Origin: Paenibacillus tritici | GTDB lineage: Bacteria; Bacillota; Bacilli; Paenibacillales; Paenibacillaceae | Reading direction: 5' to 3' | Length of the DNA: 64,000 bases | NCBI RefSeq assembly: GCF_013204885.1 | Contig: NZ_JABMKX010000010.1 | Coordinates: forward strand, 248,001 to 312,000 | Part shown: piece after piece, positions 27,058-36,117 of the stretch | How positions within the stretch are numbered: position 1 is the stretch's first letter | Layout of the letters: every line of letters begins with the position of its first letter | The notes under the pieces: generated by a model | Told to the model about the DNA's origin: nothing | The model's input: only the letters and a program-made list of their open reading frames with translations | The model's database searches: none | Translations under genes and position numbers: made by a program

Positions 27058-27381
27058 CTAATCTGCGGCTATACCCATATGCCTGTTGCCTTCATGGGAC
27101 AGGCCCCAGGTGCGCAGCTCGTAGCTGCGGATACCTGATGTAACATACGGGTCCCGCTGGGCGATGACTTCCGCTGCCTCCCGGGAGGCAGCACGGATAA
27201 TGACCATCCCGCCGGGACTGTCGCTGAACGGTCCGCACAGCACCAGCTGTCCGCTGCGCTCCAGCTCCTGCAGATGCTTGACATGCGCCCGGATAATATC
27301 CATATCCCTGCGGTCCTGCGCTGTTGGACTCAGCAGAATAACATAACAAACATCCTCAGTGTATACTGCTTCCCGGTTCAT
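27058..27381 (-). CDS. YciI-family protein
   Basis: A 107-aa product with a GGGGGAG ribosome binding site. It has the ferredoxin-like YciI pattern: VCYVILLSP, RAHVKHLQELERSGQLVLCG, then DSPGGMVII and AEVIAQRDPYV, with the conserved His and Asp in place. Function of the family is mostly unclear, with some members related to muconolactone isomerase. It is 11 bp behind the YpsA-like gene, so the two form an operon. Confidence 0.9.
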   Translation of the reverse strand: MNREAVYTEDVCYVILLSPTAQDRRDMDIIRAHVKHLQELERSGQLVLCGPFSDSPGGMVIIRAASREAAEVIAQRDPYVTSGIRSYELRTWGLSHEGNRHMGIAAD

Positions 27382-27392
27382 AAATCTCCCCC

Positions 27393-27950
27393 TTATTCAT
27401 AATCCCGTTGGCTCTCTTCGTCAGCGATGTTCTGAATCTCCTCTGCGTGCATCAGATACAGCTCGTACTCGCCTTCGGCATGCAGCTTCATGGCGCGCTC
27501 CTTGGTGAACTTCGCAGTGCCTTCTGCAGCATCCTCGTCATAGAACAACAGTATCCCGTCGCTTTTCCGGAAGAGAAGATCATCTCTGGCCCGGAACTGC
27601 CAGCTTCCGTCATAGGGCGCATTACTTACGGCACCGTAGTAGTCAGCTCCGGCAATAATACGGCGGTACTCATTCTGCTTCTCTTCCTTCCACTTCTCCT
27701 CCGGCGCCGCATGTGCCGTAATAATGCCCAGCTTCAGTCCGGGGTATTGCTGCTTCAGCTCCAGTACCACCTCGCAGGCCCACAGATCGACGCCATATTG
27801 TCCGGGCGTGATGATCCATTCTAGCCCCTCCTCCACCAGCGGTACAATCCGGTTCGTGAGCGCTTTTTTGATATAGGGAATGCCCTGATGCTTGCTGTCA
27901 TAAATGCCCAGCTCGTGGGCACGGTAGCCTGTGACTAGTAACGTTTTCAT
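27393..27950 (-). CDS. ypsA: YpsA-like SLOG-superfamily protein (DUF1273)
   Basis: The start is the ATG at 27950 (AGAGG seven bases upstream); a longer reading from 27995 has no ribosome binding site. The 185-aa product closely follows B. subtilis YpsA as I remember it: LLVTGYRAHELGIY, ALTNRIVPLVEEGLEWII, GQYGVDLWACE and KSDGILLFYD. SLOG proteins are Rossmann-like and bind nucleotides or sugar-nucleotides. YpsA is linked with cell-division effects when overproduced. It is co-transcribed with the YciI-like gene. Confidence 0.88.
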   Translation of the reverse strand: MKTLLVTGYRAHELGIYDSKHQGIPYIKKALTNRIVPLVEEGLEWIITPGQYGVDLWACEVVLELKQQYPGLKLGIITAHAAPEEKWKEEKQNEYRRIIAGADYYGAVSNAPYDGSWQFRARDDLLFRKSDGILLFYDEDAAEGTAKFTKERAMKLHAEGEYELYLMHAEEIQNIADEESQRDYE

Positions 27951-28059
27951 GTGCTGCCTCTTTCCTGAACGCATAATTTCCGCTGTGCTGAACAATCAGC
28001 TCTATTAAATATTATATACCCTGTAACTCATCCGGTTTTGATTTATATTTTTCGGTAAA

Positions 28060-28146
28060 ATGACTAAATTCAAACAAACTTTGGAAAACTTCATGAACAA
28101 GGATATGTTCGCGTCAAGGATTCTTAATTTCTACGGCTGGGGATGA
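28060..28146 (+). other. 28-codon frame overlapping the GerA-type start
   Basis: From the ATG at 28060 a 28-codon frame runs to a TGA that overlaps the next gene's ATG (ATGA). It has no good ribosome binding site. It could be a coupling leader for the germination operon, or the true N-terminus displaced by a frameshift. I list it as uncertain. Confidence 0.3.
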
Positions 28147-29810
28147 TCATACTGTTCGCTACCATTGTATCGTTTGTACCCGGCTGGGCAGTCTTTGGTC
28201 AGGCGGGTGCGGCTCTGCTTGTTCCATTGTTCCTTAGATATATATACAGATCGCTCTACCGGTTCGTAGGAAGCGGACGGGGGCAGATTGGCCATGGCAC
28301 CAAAACCGCCCGCCAGTCACAGCCGCCGGTTCCTGCGCATTCTGACACACCACGCCCGGCTTCCTTCAGCGGTAACTACAATTCGGACCTGCTTGCAGTG
28401 AGAGCCGCCATCGGAGGCAATAGCGATCTGCATTTCAGAGAATTCACGATCGCCCATTCCGGTGCCCGGGCCGTGCTTATCCATATTAGCGGCATGCAGA
28501 ATGACCGGGTGCTGAATATGCAAATCATGCAGTTTCTGATGTACGACTTGCCCGCCGGTTCTCTGTCTTCCGCAGAAATTGCCGGCCGGCTGCTCCCCTT
28601 CAGTGAGCTTAAAGAAGAGGCGGCTATAGACAACTTCAATAAACTCCTCCTCTTCGGACATGGCGGCCTGCTGATTGAGGGCCTGCCCTGCGGGCTCCTG
28701 GTAGAGCTGCCCGGATCTGCTAACCGCACGATTGGCGAGCCGGTCTCCGAAGCGCTGCTTCGCGGCCCCCGGCTGGGCTTCTCGGAGGTGCTCAGCGAGA
28801 ATACGGCCATGCTCCGCCGCCAGGGCTTCAATGACCAGCTTGAGATGAAGTCTTACCGGGCAGGCAACACGATTCAGCGGGACATTGTGCTCGCCTACAT
28901 GAAGGATATCGTCAATCCCGACCTGCTGGAGGAGGTCAAGAACCGGATCTGCAAAATCGACTTTGATTTCCTGGCTGAATCCGGTTATATCGAGCAGCTG
29001 ATTGAGGATAATTACCTCAGTCCCTTCCAGCAGCTTCAGAACACCGAACGGCCGGACAGAGTCATCAGCGCCCTGCTCGAAGGACGGATTGCCATTATGC
29101 TGGATGGTACGCCCTTCGTGCTCATCGCGCCGGTGACCTTCAGTATGCTGCTGCAGTCGCCGGAAGACTACTATGAACGCTGGCTTCCGGGCACCCTGCT
29201 GCGGCTGCTGCGGTTCACCGCCTCCTTCCTGGCCCTGATGGCTCCGGCCCTGTATATCTCGTTCATCTCCTATCATCCGGGACTGATTCCTACGGAGCTG
29301 GCGATTACAATCATCAAGACCCGGCAGGGCGTGCCCTTCCCTTCATTAATTGAAGTGCTGATTCTGGAGATCTCCATCGAGATCCTGCGCGAAGCCGGCA
29401 TCCGGCTGCCGAAGCCGATCGGTCCGGCGATGGGCATCGTCGGCGGTCTGATTATCGGCGATGCTGCGGTACAGGCGGGTATCGTCAGTCCGTTCCTGGT
29501 GATTACGGTTGCCGTAACCGCCATCTCCTCCTTCTCCATTCCCATGTACAGTGCGGGGATTACACTGCGGATGCTGCGCTTCGTTGGCATGCTGTTTGCG
29601 TCAGTGCTGGGGATGTACGGTACCATTCTGTTCTTCCTGCTGATCTGCTGCCATCTGAGCAAGCTCAAGAGCTTCGGCGTGCCTTATCTGTCGCCGATCT
29701 CCCCTTTCCGGATAAGTGACTGGAAGGATCTGTTCCTGCGCGCCCCGATGGCTCTGATGAAACGCAGACCCGTCATGATGAAGACCCGGCAGAACAAACG
29801 TAAGTCATAA
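28143..29810 (+). CDS. GerA-family spore germination receptor A subunit
   Basis: The 555-aa product has an N-terminal hydrophobic segment, a cytoplasmic N-terminal domain (to about 340) and a C-terminal TM region with FTASFLALMAPALYISFISY and the conserved PKPIGPAMGIVGGLIIGDAA. These are hallmarks of GerAA/GerKA proteins in the inner spore membrane, which with B and C subunits sense germinants. The start has a weak ribosome binding site, and an overlapping 28-codon frame lies upstream. It is the first gene of a three-gene ger operon (29 bp to the next). Confidence 0.92.
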   Translation: MIILFATIVSFVPGWAVFGQAGAALLVPLFLRYIYRSLYRFVGSGRGQIGHGTKTARQSQPPVPAHSDTPRPASFSGNYNSDLLAVRAAIGGNSDLHFREFTIAHSGARAVLIHISGMQNDRVLNMQIMQFLMYDLPAGSLSSAEIAGRLLPFSELKEEAAIDNFNKLLLFGHGGLLIEGLPCGLLVELPGSANRTIGEPVSEALLRGPRLGFSEVLSENTAMLRRQGFNDQLEMKSYRAGNTIQRDIVLAYMKDIVNPDLLEEVKNRICKIDFDFLAESGYIEQLIEDNYLSPFQQLQNTERPDRVISALLEGRIAIMLDGTPFVLIAPVTFSMLLQSPEDYYERWLPGTLLRLLRFTASFLALMAPALYISFISYHPGLIPTELAITIIKTRQGVPFPSLIEVLILEISIEILREAGIRLPKPIGPAMGIVGGLIIGDAAVQAGIVSPFLVITVAVTAISSFSIPMYSAGITLRMLRFVGMLFASVLGMYGTILFFLLICCHLSKLKSFGVPYLSPISPFRISDWKDLFLRAPMALMKRRPVMMKTRQNKRKS

Positions 29811-29838
29811 CCGCGCCCGCGCGTAAGGAGGACGTATC

Positions 29839-30942
29839 ATGTTCATACGTACTGATGACAAAATCACTGCTGCACAAACCGCCGTTTTCTTGAACAATAC
29901 GCTGCTGGGCGCGGGAATTCTTACGCTGCCGCGCAGTGTAAGCCAGACTGTCAAAACTCCGGATGCCTGGATTTCCGTCCTGCTGGGCGGAGTGATTGTG
30001 ATGCTCGCTGTACTTGTCATGGTGAAGATCAGCCAGCAGTTCCCGGGACAAACCGTCTTCCAGTATGCCGGCCGGCTCACCGGCCGGTTCATCGGGGGAG
30101 CCCTATCCCTGCTGCTCATTCTGTATTTCATCACGATCGCCGGCTTTGAGATCCGCACACTGGCTGAGGTCACCCTGTTCTTCCTGCTGGAGGGGACCCC
30201 CATCTGGGCGGTGATTCTGCCTTTTCTCTGGCTGAGCACCTATCTGGTGTCTGGAGGGATCAACTCTATTGCCCGTGTCTATACTATTGTGTTTCCCATT
30301 AGCATTATGATTCTGCTAATCTCCTTCTTGCTCAGCCTGCGGATATTTGACATTGAGCATCTGCGGCCTGTGCTTGGGAATGGAGTAGCCCCCGTATTCG
30401 CAGGCCTGAAATCCACAGTGCTTATCTTCACGGGCTGTGAAGTTACTATGACGCTTGTAGCATTCATGCAGGACCCTAAGCAAGCTGTCAAAGCTATTCT
30501 GGGAGGTCTTGCCGTTCTGATGGGAATCTATCTCCTTACCGTTGTTATAGTCATCGGCGGGATTTCTATTGGTTCCGCCAGCACCAGCACCTGGCCCACC
30601 ATCGACCTGATGCGCAGCTTTGAGGTGCCGGGATTTTTCTTCGAGCGGATGGAATTCCCGTTCATGGTCATCTGGCTGATGCAGATGTTCTGCAACTTCA
30701 GCAGCTTTTTCTTTCAGGCCTCGCTGGGCCTTTCACAGATCTTCAAGCTTAAGGTCCATCCGATTATCTATGCCTTGGTTCCGCTTCTGTTCATCTCGGC
30801 GATGGTGCCGAAGTCCTTAAGCGACCTGTTTGCACTGGGGGATGCCATCGGCAGGATGGGCGTGGTTCTGTTCCTGCTCGTGCCTGTCCTGCTGTCCATT
30901 GTGTGGCTCATCCGGGCGAAGGGGCTGAAGCAGCATGTGTAG
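29839..30942 (+). CDS. Spore germination permease-like B subunit (GerAB/GerKB)
   Basis: The 367-aa product starts at an ATG behind AAGGAGGA and has about ten TM helices. The amino-acid/polyamine-permease-like N-terminus ITAAQTAVFLNNTLLGAGIL fits the GerAB family, which binds the germinant within its TM bundle. It overlaps the GerC-type gene by 8 nt. The germinant cannot be predicted. Confidence 0.94.
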   Translation: MFIRTDDKITAAQTAVFLNNTLLGAGILTLPRSVSQTVKTPDAWISVLLGGVIVMLAVLVMVKISQQFPGQTVFQYAGRLTGRFIGGALSLLLILYFITIAGFEIRTLAEVTLFFLLEGTPIWAVILPFLWLSTYLVSGGINSIARVYTIVFPISIMILLISFLLSLRIFDIEHLRPVLGNGVAPVFAGLKSTVLIFTGCEVTMTLVAFMQDPKQAVKAILGGLAVLMGIYLLTVVIVIGGISIGSASTSTWPTIDLMRSFEVPGFFFERMEFPFMVIWLMQMFCNFSSFFFQASLGLSQIFKLKVHPIIYALVPLLFISAMVPKSLSDLFALGDAIGRMGVVLFLLVPVLLSIVWLIRAKGLKQHV

Positions 30943-32119
30943 ACGAATTCTGGTACTGCTATCCAGCCTGATGATCCTTGCTACGCAGACCTCCTGCTGG
31001 AGCAGCAAGGAGATTGAGGATCTGGCGTTATACGCCGGGCTGGCTCTCGATACTGCGGAGCTGTCTCCCACAGAGCAGAAGCTGGAGGAGCAAGGCTCGA
31101 CTTATACCAAGCGGAATAGGATTACAGCCACGGTTCAGGTGGTTCCGGCTAATTCTGTAGGGGGTATAGAGAGTACGGACGGGAGCGTGTCTCCTTATAT
31201 GAATGTAACAGGAACCGGTGACTCTGTGCTGGAGATCTTCCGCCAGTATTCCATCCTGCGGGAACGGCCCATTATCGGGCATCACCTGAAGGTGATTGTC
31301 GTGTCCAGCGAGCTGCTTAAGCAGCAGAGTATGAACCAGCTAATGGATTTTGTACTTCGGGACAATGACATCCGCCCCAGTACGATGGTATTCATCAGCC
31401 ACGGCCGGGCGGAGGAGACGATGATTTCCAAGCAAAAGGGTGTCATTCCCGCCTTTCACATCAGAGATATGATGCGGAATCAGAAGAGAACCAGCAAGGT
31501 ACTGGCCCCGGTTATTTTATCCAAGCTGGATTCCTTCATGTATTCCAAACGCAGTTATGCGCTGCAGAACCTGGTGACAGCGAACGGCGAGGTGGAGTTC
31601 TCCGGAGCCGGGGTGATCAAGGGAAATACCGGGCACTGGGTGGGAGCGCTGAGTCAGGAGGATACCGAATGCCTGTCCTGGCTGACCAATAGGGGGCAGA
31701 GCGGTGTCATCAAAACCTATGATTGGAGCAATGAGCCGATCACTTACGAAGTAAAGTCTCTGAAAAGTAAAATCACTGCCAAAGTAGACGGTGACCATCT
31801 GTCCTTCGACGTCAAGCTGACCACGGAAGGACGGCTGAGTGAGACCTGGAACGAAGAGGAATACCCTGCGGCCACACATCTTCCCCAAAAAGCTGAGAAG
31901 CTGTTCAATAAGCGGCTGGAGCAGATGATGCAGAGCCTATTTCACAAGCTGCAGTCGGATTACAAAGCAGATGCCATCGGCTTCTCCAGCATGCTCAAGA
32001 TTCAGGAACCCGCCTTATGGCGCAAGCTGGAGGATCACTGGGACGAGGTGTTCAGCCGGACGCCCATCCACCTTGAAGTTGATTTGAAGATTACGGACTT
32101 CGGTTCTTTTACGCTATAG
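30935..32119 (+). CDS. Ger(x)C-family germination lipoprotein
   Basis: The 394-aa product has a lipoprotein signal with C21 (TQTSCW) followed by SSKEIEDLALYAGLALD, the usual N-terminus of mature GerC proteins. Further family blocks are RPIIGHHLKVIVVS and the C-terminal AEKLFNKRLEQMMQSLFHK. It is the C subunit of the germinant receptor and completes the A-B-C order. Its start lies inside the stop region of the B gene. No clear terminator follows; a dispersed repeat begins 6 bp after the stop. Confidence 0.94.
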   Translation: MCRRILVLLSSLMILATQTSCWSSKEIEDLALYAGLALDTAELSPTEQKLEEQGSTYTKRNRITATVQVVPANSVGGIESTDGSVSPYMNVTGTGDSVLEIFRQYSILRERPIIGHHLKVIVVSSELLKQQSMNQLMDFVLRDNDIRPSTMVFISHGRAEETMISKQKGVIPAFHIRDMMRNQKRTSKVLAPVILSKLDSFMYSKRSYALQNLVTANGEVEFSGAGVIKGNTGHWVGALSQEDTECLSWLTNRGQSGVIKTYDWSNEPITYEVKSLKSKITAKVDGDHLSFDVKLTTEGRLSETWNEEEYPAATHLPQKAEKLFNKRLEQMMQSLFHKLQSDYKADAIGFSSMLKIQEPALWRKLEDHWDEVFSRTPIHLEVDLKITDFGSFTL

Positions 32120-32124
32120 CACAA

Positions 32125-32200
32125 AGCAGGATCAACTTAAGCACTTGGATGGACGCTGCGTGAACGGACCGATGTTCCAATCGCTGTGATCTCCAGATTT
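32125..32200 (+). repeat. Dispersed intergenic element, copy A
   Basis: AGCAGGATCAAC, a short variable spacer, then GGACGCTGCGTGAACGGACC, then TGTTCCAATCGC and CTCC. The same order occurs at 48428-48507. Each copy begins right after the transcription unit upstream and precedes a 51-bp array. Between this copy and the array lie about 280 nt without a gene, with two related GGAGACC...GCTATC segments (32229 and 32380). Confidence 0.7.
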
Positions 32201-32481
32201 TATTTATTTTCCTAATCGGTGAGAATCCGGAGACCAAGGCGACCGCTATCGCTTTTCCACATTCGTTCCGTCCTCTCCGCTGTTTAAGCGGGAAAAGGTT
32301 CTTCAATCTTTCTAAAATCACAAAAATCGTCCTTTGTTAAACGGCTGGACGACGCTACTTTGACGCTGCTTATCACGGCGGAGACCGCGACAGCTATCAA
32401 CCTAAGATGCTGACCAAAGTCATGATTTACGCCTATACTCAGCGAATCTGTTCGTTCGTCAAATCGCTAAGGCCATGCGAG

Positions 32482-32849
32482 TTTTCCGATTACATTCGGC
32501 CTACGCGGCGCTCCCAGTCCAATTGTGTTCGGTTTTTCGATTACATTCGGACTACGTGGTGCTCCCAGTCCAATTGTGTTCGGTTTTCCGTCTACATTCG
32601 GCCTACGTGGCGCTCACAGTCCAATTGTGTTCGGTTTTCCGATTACATTTGGCCTACGCGGCGCCTCCAGTCCAATTGTGTTCGGTTTTCCGTCTACATT
32701 CGGCCTACGCGGTACTCCCAGTCCAATTGTGTTCGGTTTTCCGATTACATTCGGGCTACGTGGCGCTCACAGTCCAATTGTGTTCGGTTTTTCGTTTACA
32801 TTCGGCCTACGCGGCGCTCACAGTCCAATTGTGTTAGGTTTTTCGTTAA
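32482..32849. repeat. 51-bp tandem array 1 (7 units plus a partial)
   Basis: Units begin at 32482, 32533, 32584, 32635, 32686, 32737 and 32788, with a partial at 32839. Each contains TACATTCGGCCTACG and CAGTCCAATTGTGTTCGG. Because 51 is a multiple of three and no unit holds a stop, all three forward frames stay open. Differences between units are not biased to third positions and no start signal is present, so I treat it as non-coding. It fills the gap between the germination operon and the GH42 gene. Confidence 0.92.
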
Positions 32850-32925
32850 ATTTGTTAAATAGATGAACAGACGACGTTCTGTTTTTAGGCGCGCTGCTCA
32901 TTTTCATGCTGGAGTATACAAAAAC

Positions 32926-32967
32926 AAAAAGCAGCGATTCTCCTATTACGGGAATCGCTGCTTTTTT
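32926..32967 (-). terminator. Terminator after GH42 gene
   Basis: AAAAAGCAGCGATTC pairs with GAATCGCTGCTTTTT, with long A and T runs on both sides. It serves the minus-strand beta-galactosidase gene and could also stop transcripts coming through the array. Confidence 0.93.
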
Positions 32968-32984
32968 AACGTCGGTCTAGCCGA

Positions 32985-35015
32985 TTACTGTTTGTCTGAG
33001 AGAATCAGCACTCCACGGCCAGGAACTACAGTGGAGCCGCTGAACTTCTTGCCGGTAAGCAGATCGGTCCGCTCGCCGGTGCCGATATCCGCACTAAGCT
33101 CCTCTGCGGCGTGGTTCAGCAGGAACAGGTAGGATACGCCATCCTTCACACGCTGAACAGACTCGATGCCTTCCGGTGCGCTGACCAGTGGAGCAATGCC
33201 GTTATCAGCGCACAGGTTACCCAGGAATCCGCGCAGGAAGGCGGAATCCGGGCTTGTCGCCACATAATAGGCTTGGCCTGCACCGAAGCGGTTCACGGTC
33301 AGGGCCGGCATTCCTTTATAGAAGTCCGTACCATATTCAGCGAGGACTTCTGCGCCTTCGGTATGAATCAGGTCACAGAGCAGATCGCAGCCATATGAAC
33401 GGTTAAGGGAGCCCCATTCCTTGTTCATCACGATCTCATTGCTCATGCCCGGCAGCAGGGCGTCGATCTCCTCGGCCCAGATGCCGAGAACCTTGCGCAG
33501 CTCTCCAGGGTAACCGCCAACCGTGACCAGATCATTCTCATTCACGATGCCGCTGAAATAAGTTGTAATGAAGGTTCCGCCTGCCTGAACGAAGGCTTCG
33601 ACCTTCTCGGCAAACCCCGGCTTCACCATATACAGCACGGGTGCAATGACAATCTTGTATTTCGACAGGTCCTCTTCCACGCCGATCATATCCGCTTCGA
33701 TATTCTGCTGATAGAGCGCATCATAATATTTATGAACCTCGTTCACATAATTCAGCGCTACGGACGGGCCGCTGGAGAGATCAAGGGCCCAGCGGTTCTC
33801 CCAGTCATAGATAATCCCGATCTGCGCCGCGCTGCGTGCATCCAGCAGCTCATCGCCAAGCTGCTCCAGCTCCCGGCCAAGCTCGGCACATTCACGGAAT
33901 ACCCGGGTATGCTCATGCCCTACATGCTCAATCACTGCACCATGATACTTCTCGCAGGCCCCGATGGACCGGCGGAGCTGGAAGAACAGCACGGTGTCTG
34001 CACCGCGCGCAACCGCCTGATAGCTCCAGAGGCGCATGACGCCGGGACGCTTCAGCGTATTGTACGGCTGCCAGTTCTGCTGGCTTGGCGTCTGCTCCAT
34101 CAGCATGAACGGCTGGCCGTTCTTCAGGCCGCGCATAAGATCATGCGTCATGGCTGTGTGGCTGACCGGCGTGTCGAGGGACGGATAGTTGTCCCAGGAG
34201 ATCACATCCAGGTATTTGGCCCACTTGAAATAGTCCAGCTCCGGGTAGAAGCCCATCAGATTGGTCGTAACCGGGATATCCGTGCTGTGCTGCTTAATGG
34301 CCTCATACTCGAGGATATAGCATTCCAGTAGGCTATCCGACATGAATCTCCGGTAGTCCAGGGATATGCCCTGGAAGTTCGTCCGGTTGCCGTTCCACTC
34401 TTCACTGAGCTCATTCGGGACTACGATTTCCTCCCAGTCATAGAAGGTATGGCCCCAGAACCGGGTATTCCAGGCTTTGTTGAGCGCTTCAAGCGTTCCA
34501 TAACGGTTCTTCAGCCATACGCGGAAGGCCGCTTCAGACTGCTCGGAATAATCATATCCCCCGTATTCATTGGAGATATGCCAGGCCACCAGTCCCGGAT
34601 GATCCTTGTAGCGTTCAGCCAGCTTGCCAGCCAGCAAGGTTGCATATTTGCGGTAGACCGCGCTGTTCGGGTTGGAGTTATGGCGTCCGCCGAATTTACG
34701 CTTACGGCCTTGGACATCTACCCGTGTAACCTCAGGATAGCGGTGTGCCATCCAAGCCGGATGGGCGCCGGTACCGGTAGCCAGACATACATAGGTTCCA
34801 TTCTTATATAAGCGGTCAATTAATTCATCCAGACCGGTGAAATCATACGTATCCTCAGACGGCTGGATCAACGCCCAGGAGAACACGTTAATGGTGGCAA
34901 CGTCAATTCCGGCAAGCTTGAACATCCGCTCGTCCTCTGCCCATACCGGTGCATCCCATTGCTCCGGGTTATAATCTCCACCGTACCAAATCTTAGGTAA
35001 CCTCTCGTTGATCAC
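32985..35015 (-). CDS. GH42 beta-galactosidase
   Basis: I take the GTG at 35015 as start, ten bases after AAAGGA; a GTG at 35024 is too close to it. The 676-aa product has the GH42 TIM barrel (WYGGDYNPEQW at 10-20), acid/base E150 in WHISNEYGG and nucleophile E307 in MLMEQTPSQQNW, then the trimerisation and C-terminal beta domains. No signal peptide is present, so it acts on imported galactosides. It is divergent from an AraC regulator that probably controls it. With the neighbouring transporter and alpha-xylosidase it may trim galactose from oligosaccharide side chains (inference). Confidence 0.95.
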   Translation of the reverse strand: MINERLPKIWYGGDYNPEQWDAPVWAEDERMFKLAGIDVATINVFSWALIQPSEDTYDFTGLDELIDRLYKNGTYVCLATGTGAHPAWMAHRYPEVTRVDVQGRKRKFGGRHNSNPNSAVYRKYATLLAGKLAERYKDHPGLVAWHISNEYGGYDYSEQSEAAFRVWLKNRYGTLEALNKAWNTRFWGHTFYDWEEIVVPNELSEEWNGNRTNFQGISLDYRRFMSDSLLECYILEYEAIKQHSTDIPVTTNLMGFYPELDYFKWAKYLDVISWDNYPSLDTPVSHTAMTHDLMRGLKNGQPFMLMEQTPSQQNWQPYNTLKRPGVMRLWSYQAVARGADTVLFFQLRRSIGACEKYHGAVIEHVGHEHTRVFRECAELGRELEQLGDELLDARSAAQIGIIYDWENRWALDLSSGPSVALNYVNEVHKYYDALYQQNIEADMIGVEEDLSKYKIVIAPVLYMVKPGFAEKVEAFVQAGGTFITTYFSGIVNENDLVTVGGYPGELRKVLGIWAEEIDALLPGMSNEIVMNKEWGSLNRSYGCDLLCDLIHTEGAEVLAEYGTDFYKGMPALTVNRFGAGQAYYVATSPDSAFLRGFLGNLCADNGIAPLVSAPEGIESVQRVKDGVSYLFLLNHAAEELSADIGTGERTDLLTGKKFSGSTVVPGRGVLILSDKQ

Positions 35016-35135
35016 ACTTAGCACATCCTTTATAGTATAAGTATATTCTTATTCTAATCTCTATTCTTGTCGCTATAAATATAATATTAATGAAATCCTA
35101 TATAATAATATGGAACAACAGGAGATGACCCTTCT

Positions 35136-35972
35136 ATGTCAGTAGACGCCGTCCGCAGAATCGTATTCGCCCAGGAGAGCGGCCAGCTGCTCCCCATTAC
35201 CCTGGACAGTATGGGCTATAACCCCGATCAGGAGAAAGTCTCCCGTCCGCAAGGCTATCACACCTATCACTGGCTGCAGACTGCGAATGGCGAAGGGCTT
35301 GTCCACTTCGACAACAAAAAGATCACCCTTCCCGAAGGCAGCGGCATTCTCCTGATGCCGGGTACGCCGCATCGTTATGAATCGCTCTCCTCCGAGGCAT
35401 GGCGCACCTATTATCTCACCTTCGGCGGGACATCAGCCCGGCATATATTGGATTCGCTTGGCATGAATACCAGCCTCCTCTTCCGCTGGGAGAGTGAGGC
35501 GCCGCTGCACCAGATGCTGAAGGAGATGCTGGACCGCCACGATGCTTCAAGCGATATGTTCAGCCTGGGTGAATCCAGCGATGCCTACCGCTTCCTGCTG
35601 ACCCTGAATACCTACGGGCAACTGCATAATAACACCGCGATCTCCCGCAATGTAGACAAGCTTCAGCCGCTGCTGAAATGGATGGACAGCCATTATGGCG
35701 ATCCCGGGCTCGGTCTCCATGATCTCGCTTCCCAGCTTGGAGTATCCGGGAGATATCTGAACAGCCTGTTCCTGAAGACCTTCGGGCTATCGCCCTATGC
35801 CTACTTCGTCCGGCTACGTATCCGCAAGAGCAAGGAATTGCTTGTCGCCCAGCCCCAGCTTACGGTAAAAGCCATCTCGCAGCGGGTCGGCTTCCGCGAT
35901 GTCAGCCATTTCGTCGCCACCTTCCGCAAGCAGTCGGCCGTTACGCCGGAGCAGTTCAGAAGGCTGCACTAG
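35136..35972 (+). CDS. AraC-family regulator
   Basis: A 278-aa product whose ATG follows AGGAGATG by about ten bases. N-terminal cupin (GEGLVHFDNKKITLPEGSGI and MPGTPHRYES) and two C-terminal helix-turn-helix motifs (GLHDLASQLGVSGRYLNSLF and VKAISQRVGFRDVSHFVATF). The divergent layout with the GH42 gene, about 120 bp between starts, suggests direct control of it by a sugar ligand. Confidence 0.94.
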   Translation: MSVDAVRRIVFAQESGQLLPITLDSMGYNPDQEKVSRPQGYHTYHWLQTANGEGLVHFDNKKITLPEGSGILLMPGTPHRYESLSSEAWRTYYLTFGGTSARHILDSLGMNTSLLFRWESEAPLHQMLKEMLDRHDASSDMFSLGESSDAYRFLLTLNTYGQLHNNTAISRNVDKLQPLLKWMDSHYGDPGLGLHDLASQLGVSGRYLNSLFLKTFGLSPYAYFVRLRIRKSKELLVAQPQLTVKAISQRVGFRDVSHFVATFRKQSAVTPEQFRRLH

Positions 35973-36046
35973 CCGATAGCCGTCTCTTCCTTCTCTACGT
36001 CTTTTCCGCTCTTGCTCCACAGCTCCGCCGCCACCCAACCGGAAAG

Positions 36047-36092
36047 AACGCCCCCGCCTCACCTCATATGCTGAGATAGACGGGAGCGTCCG
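36047..36092. terminator. Weak terminator-like hairpin between convergent genes
   Basis: AACGCCCCCGCCTCA can pair imperfectly with TGAGATAGACGGGAGCGTC. The T run is short. It lies between the AraC gene and the sugar-binding protein gene. Confidence 0.35.
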
Positions 36093-36117
36093 GGCAAATC
36101 CACTTTATCCATTCAGA

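Noticed and set aside
32407..32862. Proteins with 17-residue repeats across array 1
   Set aside because: Frames are open only because the 51-bp unit is a multiple of three without stops. All three frames are open, no ribosome binding site is present, and changes are not biased to third positions.
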